A DNA stretch of 64,000 nt from Ectothiorhodospira haloalkaliphila ATCC 51935 (GTDB lineage Bacteria > Pseudomonadota > Gammaproteobacteria > Ectothiorhodospirales > Ectothiorhodospiraceae): the NCBI RefSeq assembly GCF_000633935.1, contig NZ_KK214998.1, positions 472,046 to 536,045 of the forward strand, in the 5' to 3' direction. Positions 51,072 to 61,336 of the stretch are shown here, piece by piece (position 1 is the stretch's first letter; each line of letters opens with the position of its first letter). The notes under the pieces were generated by a model. The model saw only the letters and a list, made by a program, of their open reading frames with translations. It searched no databases and was not told where the DNA came from. The position numbers were made by a program, and so were the translations under genes.

Positions 51072-52622
51072 ATGGCAGGCAAAGAAAAACTCTTCATTTT
51101 CGACACCACCCTTCGCGACGGCGAACAGAGCCCCGGGGCTTCCATGACCCGGGAGGAAAAGGTCCGCATCGCCAAGGGTCTGGAAAAGATGCGCGTTGAC
51201 GTGATCGAGGCGGGCTTCCCGGCCGCCAGTATCGGCGACTTCGAATCCGTGCAGGCAGTGGCCCGGGCGGTGAAGGACAGCACGGTCTGTGGTCTGGCCC
51301 GTGCCAAGGAAGCGGACATTGATCGAGCCGGTGAGGCCCTGCGCGATGCCAACTCCGCGCGCATCCACACCTTCCTGGCCACCTCGCCCATCCACATGGA
51401 GCACAAGCTCAAGATGACCCCCGGTCAGGTGGTCGAACAGGCCGTACTGGCCGTTCAGCGTGCCCGCCAATGGACGGACAACGTGGAGTTCTCCCCCGAG
51501 GATGCCGGCCGTTCCGAGCTCGACTTCCTGTGCCGCGTGATCGAGGCGGTGATCGATGCGGGCGCCACCACCATCAATATCCCGGACACCGTGGGCTACA
51601 ACATCCCCCAGCAGTTCGGGGAATTGATCAAGAATCTGCGCGAGCGGGTGCCCAATGCCGACAAGGCCGTCTTTTCCGTGCACTGTCACAACGACCTGGG
51701 TGTGGCCGTGGCCAACTCCCTGGCCGCCGTGCTCAATGGGGCCCGCCAGGTGGAGTGCACCATCAACGGCCTGGGCGAGCGGGCCGGCAATGCGGCCCTG
51801 GAGGAGGTCGTCATGGCGGTACGTACCCGCCAGGATGTCTTCCCCTGCGATACCACCCTGGACACCACCCAGATCGTGCCTTGTTCGCGGCTCGTCTCCA
51901 CCATCACCGGTTTCCCGGTGCAGCCCAACAAGGCCATCGTGGGCGCCAATGCCTTCGCTCACGAGTCGGGCATCCATCAGGATGGGGTGCTCAAGCACCG
52001 TGACACCTACGAGATCATGCGCGCCCAGGATGTGGGCTGGTCGGACAACCGCATCGTCCTGGGCAAGCACTCGGGTCGCAACGCCTTCCGCACCCGCCTC
52101 AAGGATCTGGCCATCGATTTCGAGTCCGAGGAGGAATTGAACGAGGCCTTTGCCCGGTTCAAGGAACTGGCGGACAAGAAACACGAGATCTACGACGAGG
52201 ACCTTCAGGCCCTGGCCACCGAGGCGGCCATTGCCATGGAACATGAGCGCGCCAAACTGGTGTCGCTGCGGGTGTGCTCGGAGACCGGTGAGACGCCGGT
52301 GGCCCAGGTGACGGTGAACGTGGAGGGTAAGGAACTCCATGGCGAGTCCGAGGGCAGTGGTCCGGTGGATGCCGCCTTCAAGGCCATCGAAACGGTGATG
52401 CACAGCGGCACGCAGCTGCTCCTGTACTCGGTGAACAACATCACCAGCGGTACCGACGCCCAGGGCGAGGTCACCGTGCGTCTGGAGAAGGCCGGGCGCA
52501 TCGTCAACGGTCAGGGGGCCGATACCGACATCGTCATCGCCTCTGCCAAGTCCTATCTCAACGCCCTGAACCGTCTTGTGACCCCGGATCACCGGGCCCA
52601 TCCTCAGCGCGGAGATGTCTGA
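51072..52622 (+). CDS. leuA: 2-isopropylmalate synthase
   Basis: LeuA condenses acetyl-CoA with 2-oxoisovalerate, the first step of leucine synthesis. The 516-residue protein has the catalytic [16 protein letters not shown], the metal-binding [18 protein letters not shown], and the CNGIGERAGN-type [18 protein letters not shown]. The C-terminal regulatory domain (about 390-510) senses leucine. A leader peptide sits upstream, giving both attenuation and feedback control. Other leu genes are not next to it. Confidence 0.97.
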   Translation: MAGKEKLFIFDTTLRDGEQSPGASMTREEKVRIAKGLEKMRVDVIEAGFPAASIGDFESVQAVARAVKDSTVCGLARAKEADIDRAGEALRDANSARIHTFLATSPIHMEHKLKMTPGQVVEQAVLAVQRARQWTDNVEFSPEDAGRSELDFLCRVIEAVIDAGATTINIPDTVGYNIPQQFGELIKNLRERVPNADKAVFSVHCHNDLGVAVANSLAAVLNGARQVECTINGLGERAGNAALEEVVMAVRTRQDVFPCDTTLDTTQIVPCSRLVSTITGFPVQPNKAIVGANAFAHESGIHQDGVLKHRDTYEIMRAQDVGWSDNRIVLGKHSGRNAFRTRLKDLAIDFESEEELNEAFARFKELADKKHEIYDEDLQALATEAAIAMEHERAKLVSLRVCSETGETPVAQVTVNVEGKELHGESEGSGPVDAAFKAIETVMHSGTQLLLYSVNNITSGTDAQGEVTVRLEKAGRIVNGQGADTDIVIASAKSYLNALNRLVTPDHRAHPQRGDV

Positions 52623-52635
52623 TCAAGGCCAGGCC

Positions 52636-53595
52636 ATGGACGAAGCCCGGCGACGGCAGTACCTGAAAGCCATGGGGATACAGGTCTGGGTGCCGCGCCG
52701 GGAGCCGGAGGCGGGCCTGGATCTGTCACCTCCGGAGTCCGTGGCCGTGGCACCCGGGGCAGAGGAGGTTGCCGGGGCGGTGACGGCCACAGCGGTGGAT
52801 GCGGGCGCCGCCCCTGATCCGACACCCGTGCCGGAGCAGGCGCCCGCCGTCGAGGCACCGCCCGTGGTCGTGGATGCCTCCGTGGGGCGTGAAGCGCCCC
52901 CGGAGCCGGAGATGCCGCCCTGGCTGGACGAAGCGCCCTGGCCCGACGATGGATACGAGCCGGTGATGTCCTCGGGAGAGGGATACGACGATCCCGACCT
53001 GCCTGAACCCGACGATGGGGTGTCCACCCTGGATTGGGATGGCCTGGCCGCCCGGGTGGCCCAGTGCACCCACTGCAGCGAGCTTTCACAGGCACGCACC
53101 CAGACCGTATTCGGCGTGGGCGACCGTCAGGCCGATTGGCTGTTCATCGGCGAGGCCCCCGGTGCCGAGGAGGATCGCCAGGGCGAGCCCTTCGTGGGCC
53201 GGGCCGGCAAGTTGCTGGACAGCATGCTCTCCGCTCTGGGCAGGAAACGGGGGGAGGGGGTCTACATCGCCAATATCCTCAAGTGCCGTCCCCCGCGCAA
53301 TCGGGACCCCTCCCCCGAGGAAGCCCATGCCTGCCGGCCCTATCTGGATCGCCAGATCCAGTTGATCCGCCCCAAGGTCCTGGTGGCCCTGGGGCGGGTG
53401 GCGGCCCAGAACCTGCTGGAGACCAGCGATGCCCTGGGCACCCTGCGAGGGCGGGTGCGGACCTACCGGGGCATCCCGGTGGTGGTGACCTACCACCCGG
53501 CCTATCTGCTCAGGCGGCCGCTGGAAAAGCGCAAGGCCTGGGAGGATCTGTGCCGGGCCATGGATCAGATACAAGCCGGACAGAAGGGATCATGA
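52636..53595 (+). CDS. udg: Type 4 uracil-DNA glycosylase (Fe-S)
   Basis: This glycosylase removes uracil from DNA and has a [4Fe-4S] cluster. The catalytic domain (about 135-315) has [19 protein letters not shown] with the first cysteine pair, the active-site [36 protein letters not shown] with later cysteines, and [11 protein letters not shown]. The first 20 residues ([20 protein letters not shown]) match the family. In between lies a Pro/Ala/Glu-rich low-complexity linker of about 100 residues. I start at the ATG at 52636; the ATG at 52615 overlaps leuA and adds 7 residues. Confidence 0.93.
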   Translation: MDEARRRQYLKAMGIQVWVPRREPEAGLDLSPPESVAVAPGAEEVAGAVTATAVDAGAAPDPTPVPEQAPAVEAPPVVVDASVGREAPPEPEMPPWLDEAPWPDDGYEPVMSSGEGYDDPDLPEPDDGVSTLDWDGLAARVAQCTHCSELSQARTQTVFGVGDRQADWLFIGEAPGAEEDRQGEPFVGRAGKLLDSMLSALGRKRGEGVYIANILKCRPPRNRDPSPEEAHACRPYLDRQIQLIRPKVLVALGRVAAQNLLETSDALGTLRGRVRTYRGIPVVVTYHPAYLLRRPLEKRKAWEDLCRAMDQIQAGQKGS

Positions 53596-54062
53596 ACGCA
53601 GTCACCGCGCCCAATCTGGAATTGCGGCCCATGATGCGCAACGACGTGTCACGGGTGATGGAAGTGGAGCCCCGTGCGTATCCGTTCTCCTGGACTGAGG
53701 CCATTTTTCAGGACTGCCTGCGAGTGGGCTACTCCTGTTGGGTGCTGGAGGATGCGAAAACCAGTCATCTCATTGGTTACGGGGTGATGTCCATGGCGGT
53801 GGGGGAATGTCATGTGCTCAACCTGACCGTGCGTCCAGAGATGCAGGGACGGGGTTTTGGCCGCCATCTTCTAAGGTGCTTCCTTGAAGTGGCCCGGGAG
53901 CGACATGTGGAAACGGTATTCCTGGAGGTGCGCCCCACCAACGCCCCAGCCCTGGAACTGTATCGTACCGAGGGCTTCAATGAAGTCGGTCTGCGTCGCG
54001 GCTACTATCCCGCCATCCACGGCCGCGAGGATGCCCTGGTGATGGCCCGGCACCTGAAGTAG
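53592..54062 (+). CDS. rimI: Ribosomal protein S18 alanine N-acetyltransferase
   Basis: RimI acetylates the N-terminal alanine of S18. The 156-residue GNAT protein has LRPMMRNDVSRVMEVEPRAYPFSWTEAIF, the acetyl-CoA loop VRPEMQGRGFGRHLL and LEVRPTNAPALELYRTEGFNEVG. The ATG overlaps the udg stop (ATGA). udg-rimI is a common pair. Confidence 0.93.
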   Translation: MNAVTAPNLELRPMMRNDVSRVMEVEPRAYPFSWTEAIFQDCLRVGYSCWVLEDAKTSHLIGYGVMSMAVGECHVLNLTVRPEMQGRGFGRHLLRCFLEVARERHVETVFLEVRPTNAPALELYRTEGFNEVGLRRGYYPAIHGREDALVMARHLK

Positions 54063-54093
54063 GGCAAAAGAACTCAGGTCTGGGTCTGGGTGT

Positions 54094-54120
54094 GTCAACG
54101 CCAGTGGCGCTGGTGCGTAT
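54094..54120 (+). promoter_or_regulatory. ECF-sigma type promoter
   Basis: GTCAAC (54094-54099), and after exactly 16 bases from AAC a CGTAT (54116-54120). AAC-N16-CGT is the general form of promoters read by ECF sigma factors. It lies 43 bases before the ATG of the exported repeat protein, which is followed by an ECF-like sigma gene, so autoregulation is likely. Confidence 0.5.
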
Positions 54121-54163
54121 TACCCCGTGAACACACCGAAAACACCCCATGGGGAGACACATC

Positions 54164-54709
54164 ATGAATCGCAAGCCGACTCGCCAACCCAGCCTCATCC
54201 TGACCCGTTCCTTGCTCGCCGGGGCTGTGGCCCTTTCACTGGCCTTTGGCGGCATGGGCATCGCTTCGGCACAACCCACAGGCATGGATCATCCCCGCGC
54301 CGAACAGGGCGCCCCCTGGGGCGGGAAGGACAGGGCCGATTTCCGCCGGGACATGTCTCAGGAAGAGCGTCAGGCGCTGCGTGAAAAACGCGAGGAGCGC
54401 CGTCAGGCCTGGAACGACATGAGGGATGAGCAGCGCGAGGCACTGCGGGAAAAGCGCAGTGAACACCGCAAGGCCTGGCAGGAAATGGACAAGGATGATC
54501 GCCAGGCCATGCGCGAGAAGATGCAGGAGCGGCGTGAGGCCTGGAGGGAAATGGACGAGGATGATCGTAAGGCCCTGCGTGAACGCAAGCAGGAACGGCG
54601 CGCGGCCTGGGAAGCCATGAGCCCGGAAGAGCGCCGCGAGATGCGTGAGAAACTTCGGGGCATGGACCCACAGGAGCGCCGTGAATGGTTTCAGCAGAAA
54701 CGTGGTTGA
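54164..54709 (+). CDS. Exported Arg/Glu-rich helical protein with 22-residue repeats
   Basis: A 181-residue protein that starts with a signal peptide (NRKPTRQPSLILTRSLLAG, hydrophobic core, cut near ASAQP at about residue 36). The mature part has four 22-residue units, each starting M-x-x-[DE] and running as REALREKRSEHRKAW, plus a fifth, divergent SPEERREMREKL unit. It is charged and almost surely one long helix or a helical bundle. The pattern resembles DUF3106 proteins such as the one three genes on, and loosely Spy/CpxP-type stress chaperones, but no LTxxQ pair is seen. GGGGAG precedes the ATG. Function unknown. Confidence 0.72.
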   Translation: MNRKPTRQPSLILTRSLLAGAVALSLAFGGMGIASAQPTGMDHPRAEQGAPWGGKDRADFRRDMSQEERQALREKREERRQAWNDMRDEQREALREKRSEHRKAWQEMDKDDRQAMREKMQERREAWREMDEDDRKALRERKQERRAAWEAMSPEERREMREKLRGMDPQERREWFQQKRG

Positions 54710-54721
54710 CGCGGAGGCATG

Positions 54722-55348
54722 ATGTCCGCGCCCCTGGAAGCCTGGTCCATGGATGATGGGGCGGTGCCCACCACCGCCCCCAGACCCAAACCGGCGGATG
54801 GCAGGCAAGCCTTCCCCGTGGCCAGCACCCTGGATGAATTCCTGGAAGGGGTGCAGGGCCGTGCCGTGCGCATGGCGGCTCTGGCCCTGGGGGAGCGAGA
54901 GGCCGCCCTGGACCTGGTGCAGGATGCCATGGTGGCCTTGATCGACCGCTACCGGGACCGGCCACCGGAGGCCTGGGGGCCACTCTTCTGGCGTATTCTG
55001 CAGAGCCGTATCCGCGACACCTATCGGCGTCGCCGGGTGCGTCAACGGGTCCTGGCGGTCCTTGGCTGGTCGGCAGAAGAAGACCAGGAGGATCCGATGA
55101 ACACCCTGCCGGATTCGTTCACCCCCGGGCCGGACCAGGCCCTGACCGATGGTCGGTTCGCCCGGGATCTGGAGTCTGCCTTGCGCGCCTTGCCCCTGCG
55201 GCAACAGCAAGCCTTCCTGCTGCGCCATTGGGAGGGTCTGGACACGGCGGCCACGGCCGCAGCGCTGGGCATCAGTGAAGGGAGCGTGAAGACCCATTTG
55301 TACCGAGCCCTGCAAAGCCTGCAGGGACATCTGGAGGCCTACCGATGA
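54722..55348 (+). CDS. ECF-type RNA polymerase sigma factor
   Basis: A 208-residue sigma-70 family protein. Region 2 is AALDLVQDAMVALIDRYRD with WGPLFWRILQSRIRDTYRRRR; region 4 is ALRALPLRQQQAFLLRHWEGL and TAATAAALGISEGSVKTHLYRAL, the -35 binding helix-turn-helix. There is no region 1.1 or 3, so it is an ECF. A Pro/Ala-rich N-terminal tail of about 35 residues is unusual. Of two adjacent ATGs, that at 54722 has better spacing to GGAGG. The stop overlaps the next gene (ATGA). It probably reads the promoter at 54094. Confidence 0.9.
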   Translation: MSAPLEAWSMDDGAVPTTAPRPKPADGRQAFPVASTLDEFLEGVQGRAVRMAALALGEREAALDLVQDAMVALIDRYRDRPPEAWGPLFWRILQSRIRDTYRRRRVRQRVLAVLGWSAEEDQEDPMNTLPDSFTPGPDQALTDGRFARDLESALRALPLRQQQAFLLRHWEGLDTAATAAALGISEGSVKTHLYRALQSLQGHLEAYR

Positions 55349-55761
55349 GCCCCGAACGGCATTCCCCTGCCCATCCCGCCCCGGACAATGATTCCAGGGA
55401 AGGGGTTGATGATTCCGCCGCCCTGCTGGAGCGGGTGTGCCACACGCTGGACGCTCAGGCCACACTGACCCGCTCCGAGCAGGCTCGCCTGCGCCAGGCC
55501 CGCCGTGACGCACTGGCCGCGACCCGGTCGGCCGCACCTGCGCGCTGGTTTCCCGCAGGTGGGCTGGCCCTGGCGGCCTCGCTCATGCTTACGGTGGCTG
55601 TATGGTTTGCCCTGGCACCGGGCACCGGTCATGAGCCCATGCCGGTGGCCCTGGCCGAGATGGAAGACATGGACTGGCTCATGGAGAGTGACGACCCCTT
55701 CTGGGTGGTGGATCTGGATGATCCGGCGTTCGTGCTCTGGGCCATGGAGGAGGGGCAGTGA
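55345..55761 (+). CDS. Small single-span membrane protein, possible sigma-factor regulator
   Basis: A 138-residue protein with a polar N-terminal part (about 1-68, including DDSAALLERVCHTLDAQATL and RSEQARLRQARRDALA), one membrane span (about 70-92) and an acidic periplasmic tail rich in Asp, Met and Trp. It overlaps the sigma gene by 4 bp, so it is translationally coupled. In related clusters the protein at this place is of the DUF3619 type. The position and topology suggest an anti-sigma or a membrane sensor, but there is no visible zinc anti-sigma motif. That role is inference. Confidence 0.7.
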   Translation: MSPERHSPAHPAPDNDSREGVDDSAALLERVCHTLDAQATLTRSEQARLRQARRDALAATRSAAPARWFPAGGLALAASLMLTVAVWFALAPGTGHEPMPVALAEMEDMDWLMESDDPFWVVDLDDPAFVLWAMEEGQ

Positions 55762-56231
55762 TGAGAACCCTCCTGATCCTGCCCTGTCTTGTCCTGTGCC
55801 TGGCCTGGCCGGTCACGTCCATGGCCGAAGATGCACCGCCGGAGGCACCCGCATGGTCCGAACTCAGCCGCGACCAGCAGTCGGTGCTGGAACCCTTGTC
55901 CGAAGAGTGGAACGACCTGCCGGAAAAGCGCCGAGCCCACCTGTTGCGCATGGCCGAGCGCTGGAAGGGGATGGACGCAGACGAGCGGGCCGCCCTGAAC
56001 CACAGGCTGGAACGATGGCAGTCCATGTCGCCCGAGGAGCGGGAACGGATGAAGTCCCGCGCCCAGCACCTGCGCTCCCTGAGCCCGGAGGAGCGGCAGG
56101 AACTGCGGCAACGCTGGGAGCGTTATCGGGATCTGCCCGATGAGAAACAGGAGCGTTTGAGGGAGCGCTGGCAGGAGATGACCCCGGAGGAGCGTGAGGC
56201 GTGGCGGGAGCGGCGGGGGCGTCATCATTGA
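55761..56231 (+). CDS. DUF3106 family exported protein
   Basis: A 156-residue protein with a signal peptide (MRTLLILPCLVLCLAWPVTS, cut near SMAED) and then a helical, Arg/Glu-rich region with repeated LSPEERQELRQRW and MSPEERERMKSR units, the DUF3106 pattern. The function of DUF3106 is not known. It overlaps the previous stop as TGATG. It is a shorter relative of the 54164 gene product, so the cluster has two exported helical proteins flanking the sigma factor and its membrane partner. Confidence 0.82.
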   Translation: MRTLLILPCLVLCLAWPVTSMAEDAPPEAPAWSELSRDQQSVLEPLSEEWNDLPEKRRAHLLRMAERWKGMDADERAALNHRLERWQSMSPEERERMKSRAQHLRSLSPEERQELRQRWERYRDLPDEKQERLRERWQEMTPEEREAWRERRGRHH

Positions 56232-56270
56232 AGGGGGGAGGCGCCAGGGCCCGGGTCAACCACTCACCCA

Positions 56271-56300
56271 TTACAGTCCCCCTCCCACATCCCGTACAAT
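56271..56300 (+). promoter_or_regulatory. prfC promoter
   Basis: TTACAG, an 18-bp spacer and TACAAT, 31 bases before the prfC ATG. Confidence 0.5.
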
Positions 56301-56330
56301 GCAGGGTTTTACCCAGGTCGATCCTCACTC

Positions 56331-57926
<1,596 letters not shown>

Positions 57927-57933
57927 AACAAGG

Positions 57934-57962
57934 GTGGGGGCGGATGTTCCATCCGTCCTCCC
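57934..57962. terminator. Hairpin between convergent prfC and hydrogenase operon
   Basis: CGGATG/CATCCG with a TTC loop, extended by G-C and G-T pairs to about 10 bp, in the 53-bp gap. Its symmetry lets it act on both strands; no clear T-run is present. Confidence 0.45.
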
Positions 57963-57979
57963 GACTTACCGATCCTGCC

Positions 57980-58402
57980 TTAGCTGATCCAATCCCTGAT
58001 CTGCTGGTGAATCCGGGCCAGGGCGCTTTTTCTGATCTCATCGGGCATGGGAGTGGATCCCATCTGGATGCCGATGATGTGTACGGTCGGAGGCAGGACC
58101 CCCATGGCCTTGCCCAGGGCCAGTGCGCCCACGACGCCCAGGTTGTGACTGGAGACGGTGGTGTCCGGGTGAACCAGGTCGTCCATGGACAGGGCATGCA
58201 CCGCGCCTGGTGGTCCGCCGGCATCCATGGCGTCCACCAGGATCACGCTGTGCTGCTCCTTCATGGCCTCGATCAGACCGGCGCCGGGGCGGTCCAGTGT
58301 CAGGGTGTTCACGCCGGAAATGGGGGGCAGGGTCTCCACGGCTTCCCATCCCAGGGTGTCCTCACCAAAGGGGGAGCCGATACCGATGACGAGTACCCCC
58401 AT
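57980..58402 (-). CDS. Hydrogenase maturation protease
   Basis: A 140-residue M52-family endopeptidase that removes the C-terminal peptide of a [NiFe] hydrogenase large subunit after nickel is inserted. It starts MGVLVIGIGSPFGEDTLGW, the nucleotide-fold-like HyaD/HycI motif with the nickel-sensing glutamate region, then ILVDAMDAGGPPGAV with the second acidic ligand and SSHNLGVVGALAL with the histidine. It starts 2 bases after the hydA stop, and hydA keeps an 11-residue C-terminal extension, so hydA is its likely substrate. Confidence 0.88.
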   Translation of the reverse strand: MGVLVIGIGSPFGEDTLGWEAVETLPPISGVNTLTLDRPGAGLIEAMKEQHSVILVDAMDAGGPPGAVHALSMDDLVHPDTTVSSHNLGVVGALALGKAMGVLPPTVHIIGIQMGSTPMPDEIRKSALARIHQQIRDWIS

Positions 58403-58404
58403 CC

Positions 58405-59721
58405 TTACCCCTCTCCCCGATCCACCCGCACCTTCAGGAAATGCGTTGCACAGGAGATGCACGGATCATAATTACGGATCACCATCTCCCCCCGCAGCCG
58501 CAGGGAATCGTCGTCATGATGCAATCCAAAGGCCTCCAGCGACTGGCGCAGATCCTCCTCCATGCGGGCCTGGTTCTGTGAGGTGGGGGGCACGATGCGG
58601 GCGGTGACCACCTTGCCCTCATCGTCTACGCGGTAGTGATGCCATAGGATTCCCCGGGGCGCCTCGGTGGCGCCGAAGCCTTCTCCGGCCCGGGGTTCCA
58701 CCTGAGCATAAGGCGTGTCCGTGGGGGCATAGGCCTCCAGAAGACGGCGGGCCTCCTGCAGGGCCTCCAGCAATTCCACGGCGCGGGCCACCAGGGAGTG
58801 AAACATGTTCCGGCTGGGCCAGTTAAGGCCCGTGGCATCCAGTGCGGCCCGGGTGCGGGGGGAGAGGCGATCCAGATTCAGGTTCAGCCGGGCCAGCGGC
58901 CCCACCAGATAGGGCTGGCCATCCAGGTGAGAATACAGCGCCGTGGAATGGGGTACGTGGCTCTCCACGAAATGATCCGCATAGTCATCCGCCGATATGT
59001 CCAGACCCTGATCCGATACGATGCGCCCGGCATACATGGGATAGTCATCATCATGCCGCAGGGCCACGTTGGTGAAGCTCTGCTCATCCACCGGCAGGTC
59101 CAGGCCGGCGGTGAATCCCACCAGGGCCTCGGCATCGTCCACGGCCTGATCCAGCCGATCCCCCAGGGCCCGCGCATCCTCCAGTGAGGGAGCATGATGG
59201 AAGCCGCCCACCCGCACACCCACCGGATGCACCGAACGGCCCCCCAGGAAACGGATCAGATCATTGCCCAGTTTCTGCAGGGCCAGACCCCGGTGCACCG
59301 CCTCCGGGTGGTCCTGGGCCATGGCGATGGCGTTGTCATAGCCTAGGAAGTCGGGCAGGGCCAGCAGGTGCACATGCAGGGCATGACTCTGAATCCACTC
59401 ACCGCAGTACATCAGGCGCCGGTTGCGGATCACCCATTCGGAGGGCGTCAGGCCGAAGGCCTGTTCCAGGGCCTGCACGGCGCTCATCTGATAGGCCACC
59501 GGGCAGATGCCGCAGATGCGCGCCACGGTGTCGGGCACCTCGCGCCAGCTACGAGCTTCCAGGAATTTCTCGAAATATCGGGGTGGTTCGAAGATGCGCA
59601 GGCGCAACTCCTCGATGCGGCCCTCCCGGGCCCGAAGCTCCAGGGCGCCTTCCCCTTCCACCCGGGCCAGCACCGGAACCTCGATACGGATGTCCCGCAT
59701 GTGGGGTGCGTGCTCACTCAT
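58405..59721 (-). CDS. hydA: [NiFe] hydrogenase large subunit, group 3b type
   Basis: This is the catalytic subunit. The nickel ligands are Cys70 and Cys73 in ARICGICPV (L1) and Cys421 and Cys424 in NYDPCISCATH (L2). The residues after His427, FLKVRVDRGEG, are the peptide removed at maturation. The conserved HALHVHLLALPDFL segment carries inner-shell residues. At 438 residues it is short, like the soluble cytosolic group 3 enzymes. Together with hydD, hydG and hydB it forms the NAD(P)-linked group 3b (sulfhydrogenase) complex. The start overlaps the hydD stop (ATGA). Confidence 0.93.
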   Translation of the reverse strand: MSEHAPHMRDIRIEVPVLARVEGEGALELRAREGRIEELRLRIFEPPRYFEKFLEARSWREVPDTVARICGICPVAYQMSAVQALEQAFGLTPSEWVIRNRRLMYCGEWIQSHALHVHLLALPDFLGYDNAIAMAQDHPEAVHRGLALQKLGNDLIRFLGGRSVHPVGVRVGGFHHAPSLEDARALGDRLDQAVDDAEALVGFTAGLDLPVDEQSFTNVALRHDDDYPMYAGRIVSDQGLDISADDYADHFVESHVPHSTALYSHLDGQPYLVGPLARLNLNLDRLSPRTRAALDATGLNWPSRNMFHSLVARAVELLEALQEARRLLEAYAPTDTPYAQVEPRAGEGFGATEAPRGILWHHYRVDDEGKVVTARIVPPTSQNQARMEEDLRQSLEAFGLHHDDDSLRLRGEMVIRNYDPCISCATHFLKVRVDRGEG

Positions 59722-60500
59722 GGCGTGCCCTGATCCCAGTTGCGGCCTTCCTCGAGAAATCCGGGGGCCTGGCTGTTGATGAAGTGAAAGCGCCGGGCGA
59801 TGTCCTCGGGCATCAGCCCCAGCCCCTGAAAGCGCCGGGACAGTGGCGCCGTGTTGGGGTTTTCCGCGGGCCCGAAGCAGCCGTAGCAGTCACGGCCGAA
59901 GGCGGGGCAGATGGCGCCGCAGCCGGTGCGGGTGACCGGCCCGAGGCAGGGTGTGCCCCGGGTCACCAGGACACAGACGATGCCCTGGCGCTTGCAGGCC
60001 TGACAGACCTTCTCGTTGTCCACGAAGGGCAGGGCGCCGAACAGCAGTCGGCGGATGGCGGTGAACACCTGCTGGGCATTCACCGGGCAGCCCCAGAGTT
60101 CCAGGTCCACCTTCACCTGGTCGGAGATGGCGCTGGCCTTGTCCAGGCTCTCGATGAATTCCGGGCGGGCATAGATGGCCCGGGTCCAGTCATCCACCCC
60201 CTGGGCGTTGAAATTGCGCAGGGCCTGCAATCCCCCGGCGGTGGCACAGGCGCCGATGCTGATCAGATAACGGGCACTCTCCCGCACCCGACGGATGCGC
60301 ACCGCCTCTTCCTGGGTGGAGATGCTGCCCTCCACGAAGGCGATGTCCACGGGGGCATCCGGGTCCATGGGGCCGGCCTCGGCAAAATGCACGATGTCCA
60401 CCAGCCCGGCCAGTTCCAGCAAGGCGGGGCCGGCATTGATGAAGGCCAGCTGACAGCCGTCGCAGGAGCTGAATTTGTGGACCGATACCCTGGGTTTCAT
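59718..60500 (-). CDS. hydD: [NiFe] hydrogenase small subunit, group 3b type
   Basis: The electron-transfer small subunit, 260 residues. Iron-sulfur ligands are seen in SSCDGCQLAF, SIGACATAGG, LWGCPVN, and a cysteine-rich end (CQACKRQGIVC, then CLGPVTRTGCGAICPAFGRDC with CYGCFGP). This is enough for one proximal and additional [4Fe-4S] clusters. There is no Tat signal, so it is cytosolic. The ATG at 60500 overlaps the hydG stop (TGATG); the frame upstream belongs to another protein. Confidence 0.92.
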   Translation of the reverse strand: MKPRVSVHKFSSCDGCQLAFINAGPALLELAGLVDIVHFAEAGPMDPDAPVDIAFVEGSISTQEEAVRIRRVRESARYLISIGACATAGGLQALRNFNAQGVDDWTRAIYARPEFIESLDKASAISDQVKVDLELWGCPVNAQQVFTAIRRLLFGALPFVDNEKVCQACKRQGIVCVLVTRGTPCLGPVTRTGCGAICPAFGRDCYGCFGPAENPNTAPLSRRFQGLGLMPEDIARRFHFINSQAPGFLEEGRNWDQGTP

Positions 60501-61336
60501 CAGAAGCCCTCCCGGTCGATCCAGTCGGCGATATCCGGATAACGGAACACGGGTCCGTCCTGGCAGATGAAGTGAGGCCCCACCTGGCAATGGCCACAAT
60601 GACCGATGCCACACTGCATGTTGCGCTCGATGCTCAGCCAGATATGGAAGGGGTCCACACCCCGCTCCAGCAGTCGGGGAATGGCCGCCTTCATCATGGG
60701 CTCCGGTCCGCAGAGCACGGCCACCGTGTCCTCCGGAGGGATGTTCGCCTTCTCCAGCAGCACCGTGACATTGCCCACGCTGAAGGGCCATTGGGGGCCG
60801 CCCTGGTCCGCCGCCAGCAGCACCTGCACGTCGCGGATCTGCTCCCATTCCTGGTACTGGCGTCGCCAGATCAGGTCGTTGCTGTGCTTCACTCCCTGGA
60901 GGATGGTGATCTGGCCATGGTCATCGCGCCGGCGCAGCATGTAGCGGATCATGGAGACCACCGGTGCGCAGCCCAGTCCGCCGCTGATGACCACCACGTT
61001 GCGGCCCTGGGCCGCCTGCAGGGGCCAGCCCCGGCCATAGGGGCCGCGCAGGCCCAGGGTGTCGCCCACCCGCAGGCGCTCAAGCCCGTGCGTGACCCGA
61101 CCCACGGCACGGATGGTGTGCTCCAGCGGGCCGTTGTCCTCGGGATCGGACACGATGGAGATGGGCACCTCGCCCACCCCGAACAGATAAAGCATGTTGT
61201 ACTGCCCTGGGTAGGAGCGGTAGGCGTCACGAATCTTCGGGTCCACCAGCTCCAGCTTCACGGAGAAGATGTCCCGGGTCTCCTGCACACGGCTGGTGAT
61301 GCGGGCAGCCCAGGGCAGGTCGGTGGGCTCACGCAT
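60500..61336 (-). CDS. hydG: Hydrogenase FAD/NAD(P)-binding subunit gamma
   Basis: A 278-residue flavoprotein of the ferredoxin-NADP reductase fold that links the hydrogenase to NAD(P). The FAD part has [19 protein letters not shown], and the nucleotide part [18 protein letters not shown] and [14 protein letters not shown]. The C-terminal [17 protein letters not shown] binds a [2Fe-2S] cluster, as in PyrK. The name hydG here means the group 3b gamma subunit, not the [FeFe] radical-SAM maturase. It overlaps hydB by 8 bp. Confidence 0.92.
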   Translation of the reverse strand: MREPTDLPWAARITSRVQETRDIFSVKLELVDPKIRDAYRSYPGQYNMLYLFGVGEVPISIVSDPEDNGPLEHTIRAVGRVTHGLERLRVGDTLGLRGPYGRGWPLQAAQGRNVVVISGGLGCAPVVSMIRYMLRRRDDHGQITILQGVKHSNDLIWRRQYQEWEQIRDVQVLLAADQGGPQWPFSVGNVTVLLEKANIPPEDTVAVLCGPEPMMKAAIPRLLERGVDPFHIWLSIERNMQCGIGHCGHCQVGPHFICQDGPVFRYPDIADWIDREGF

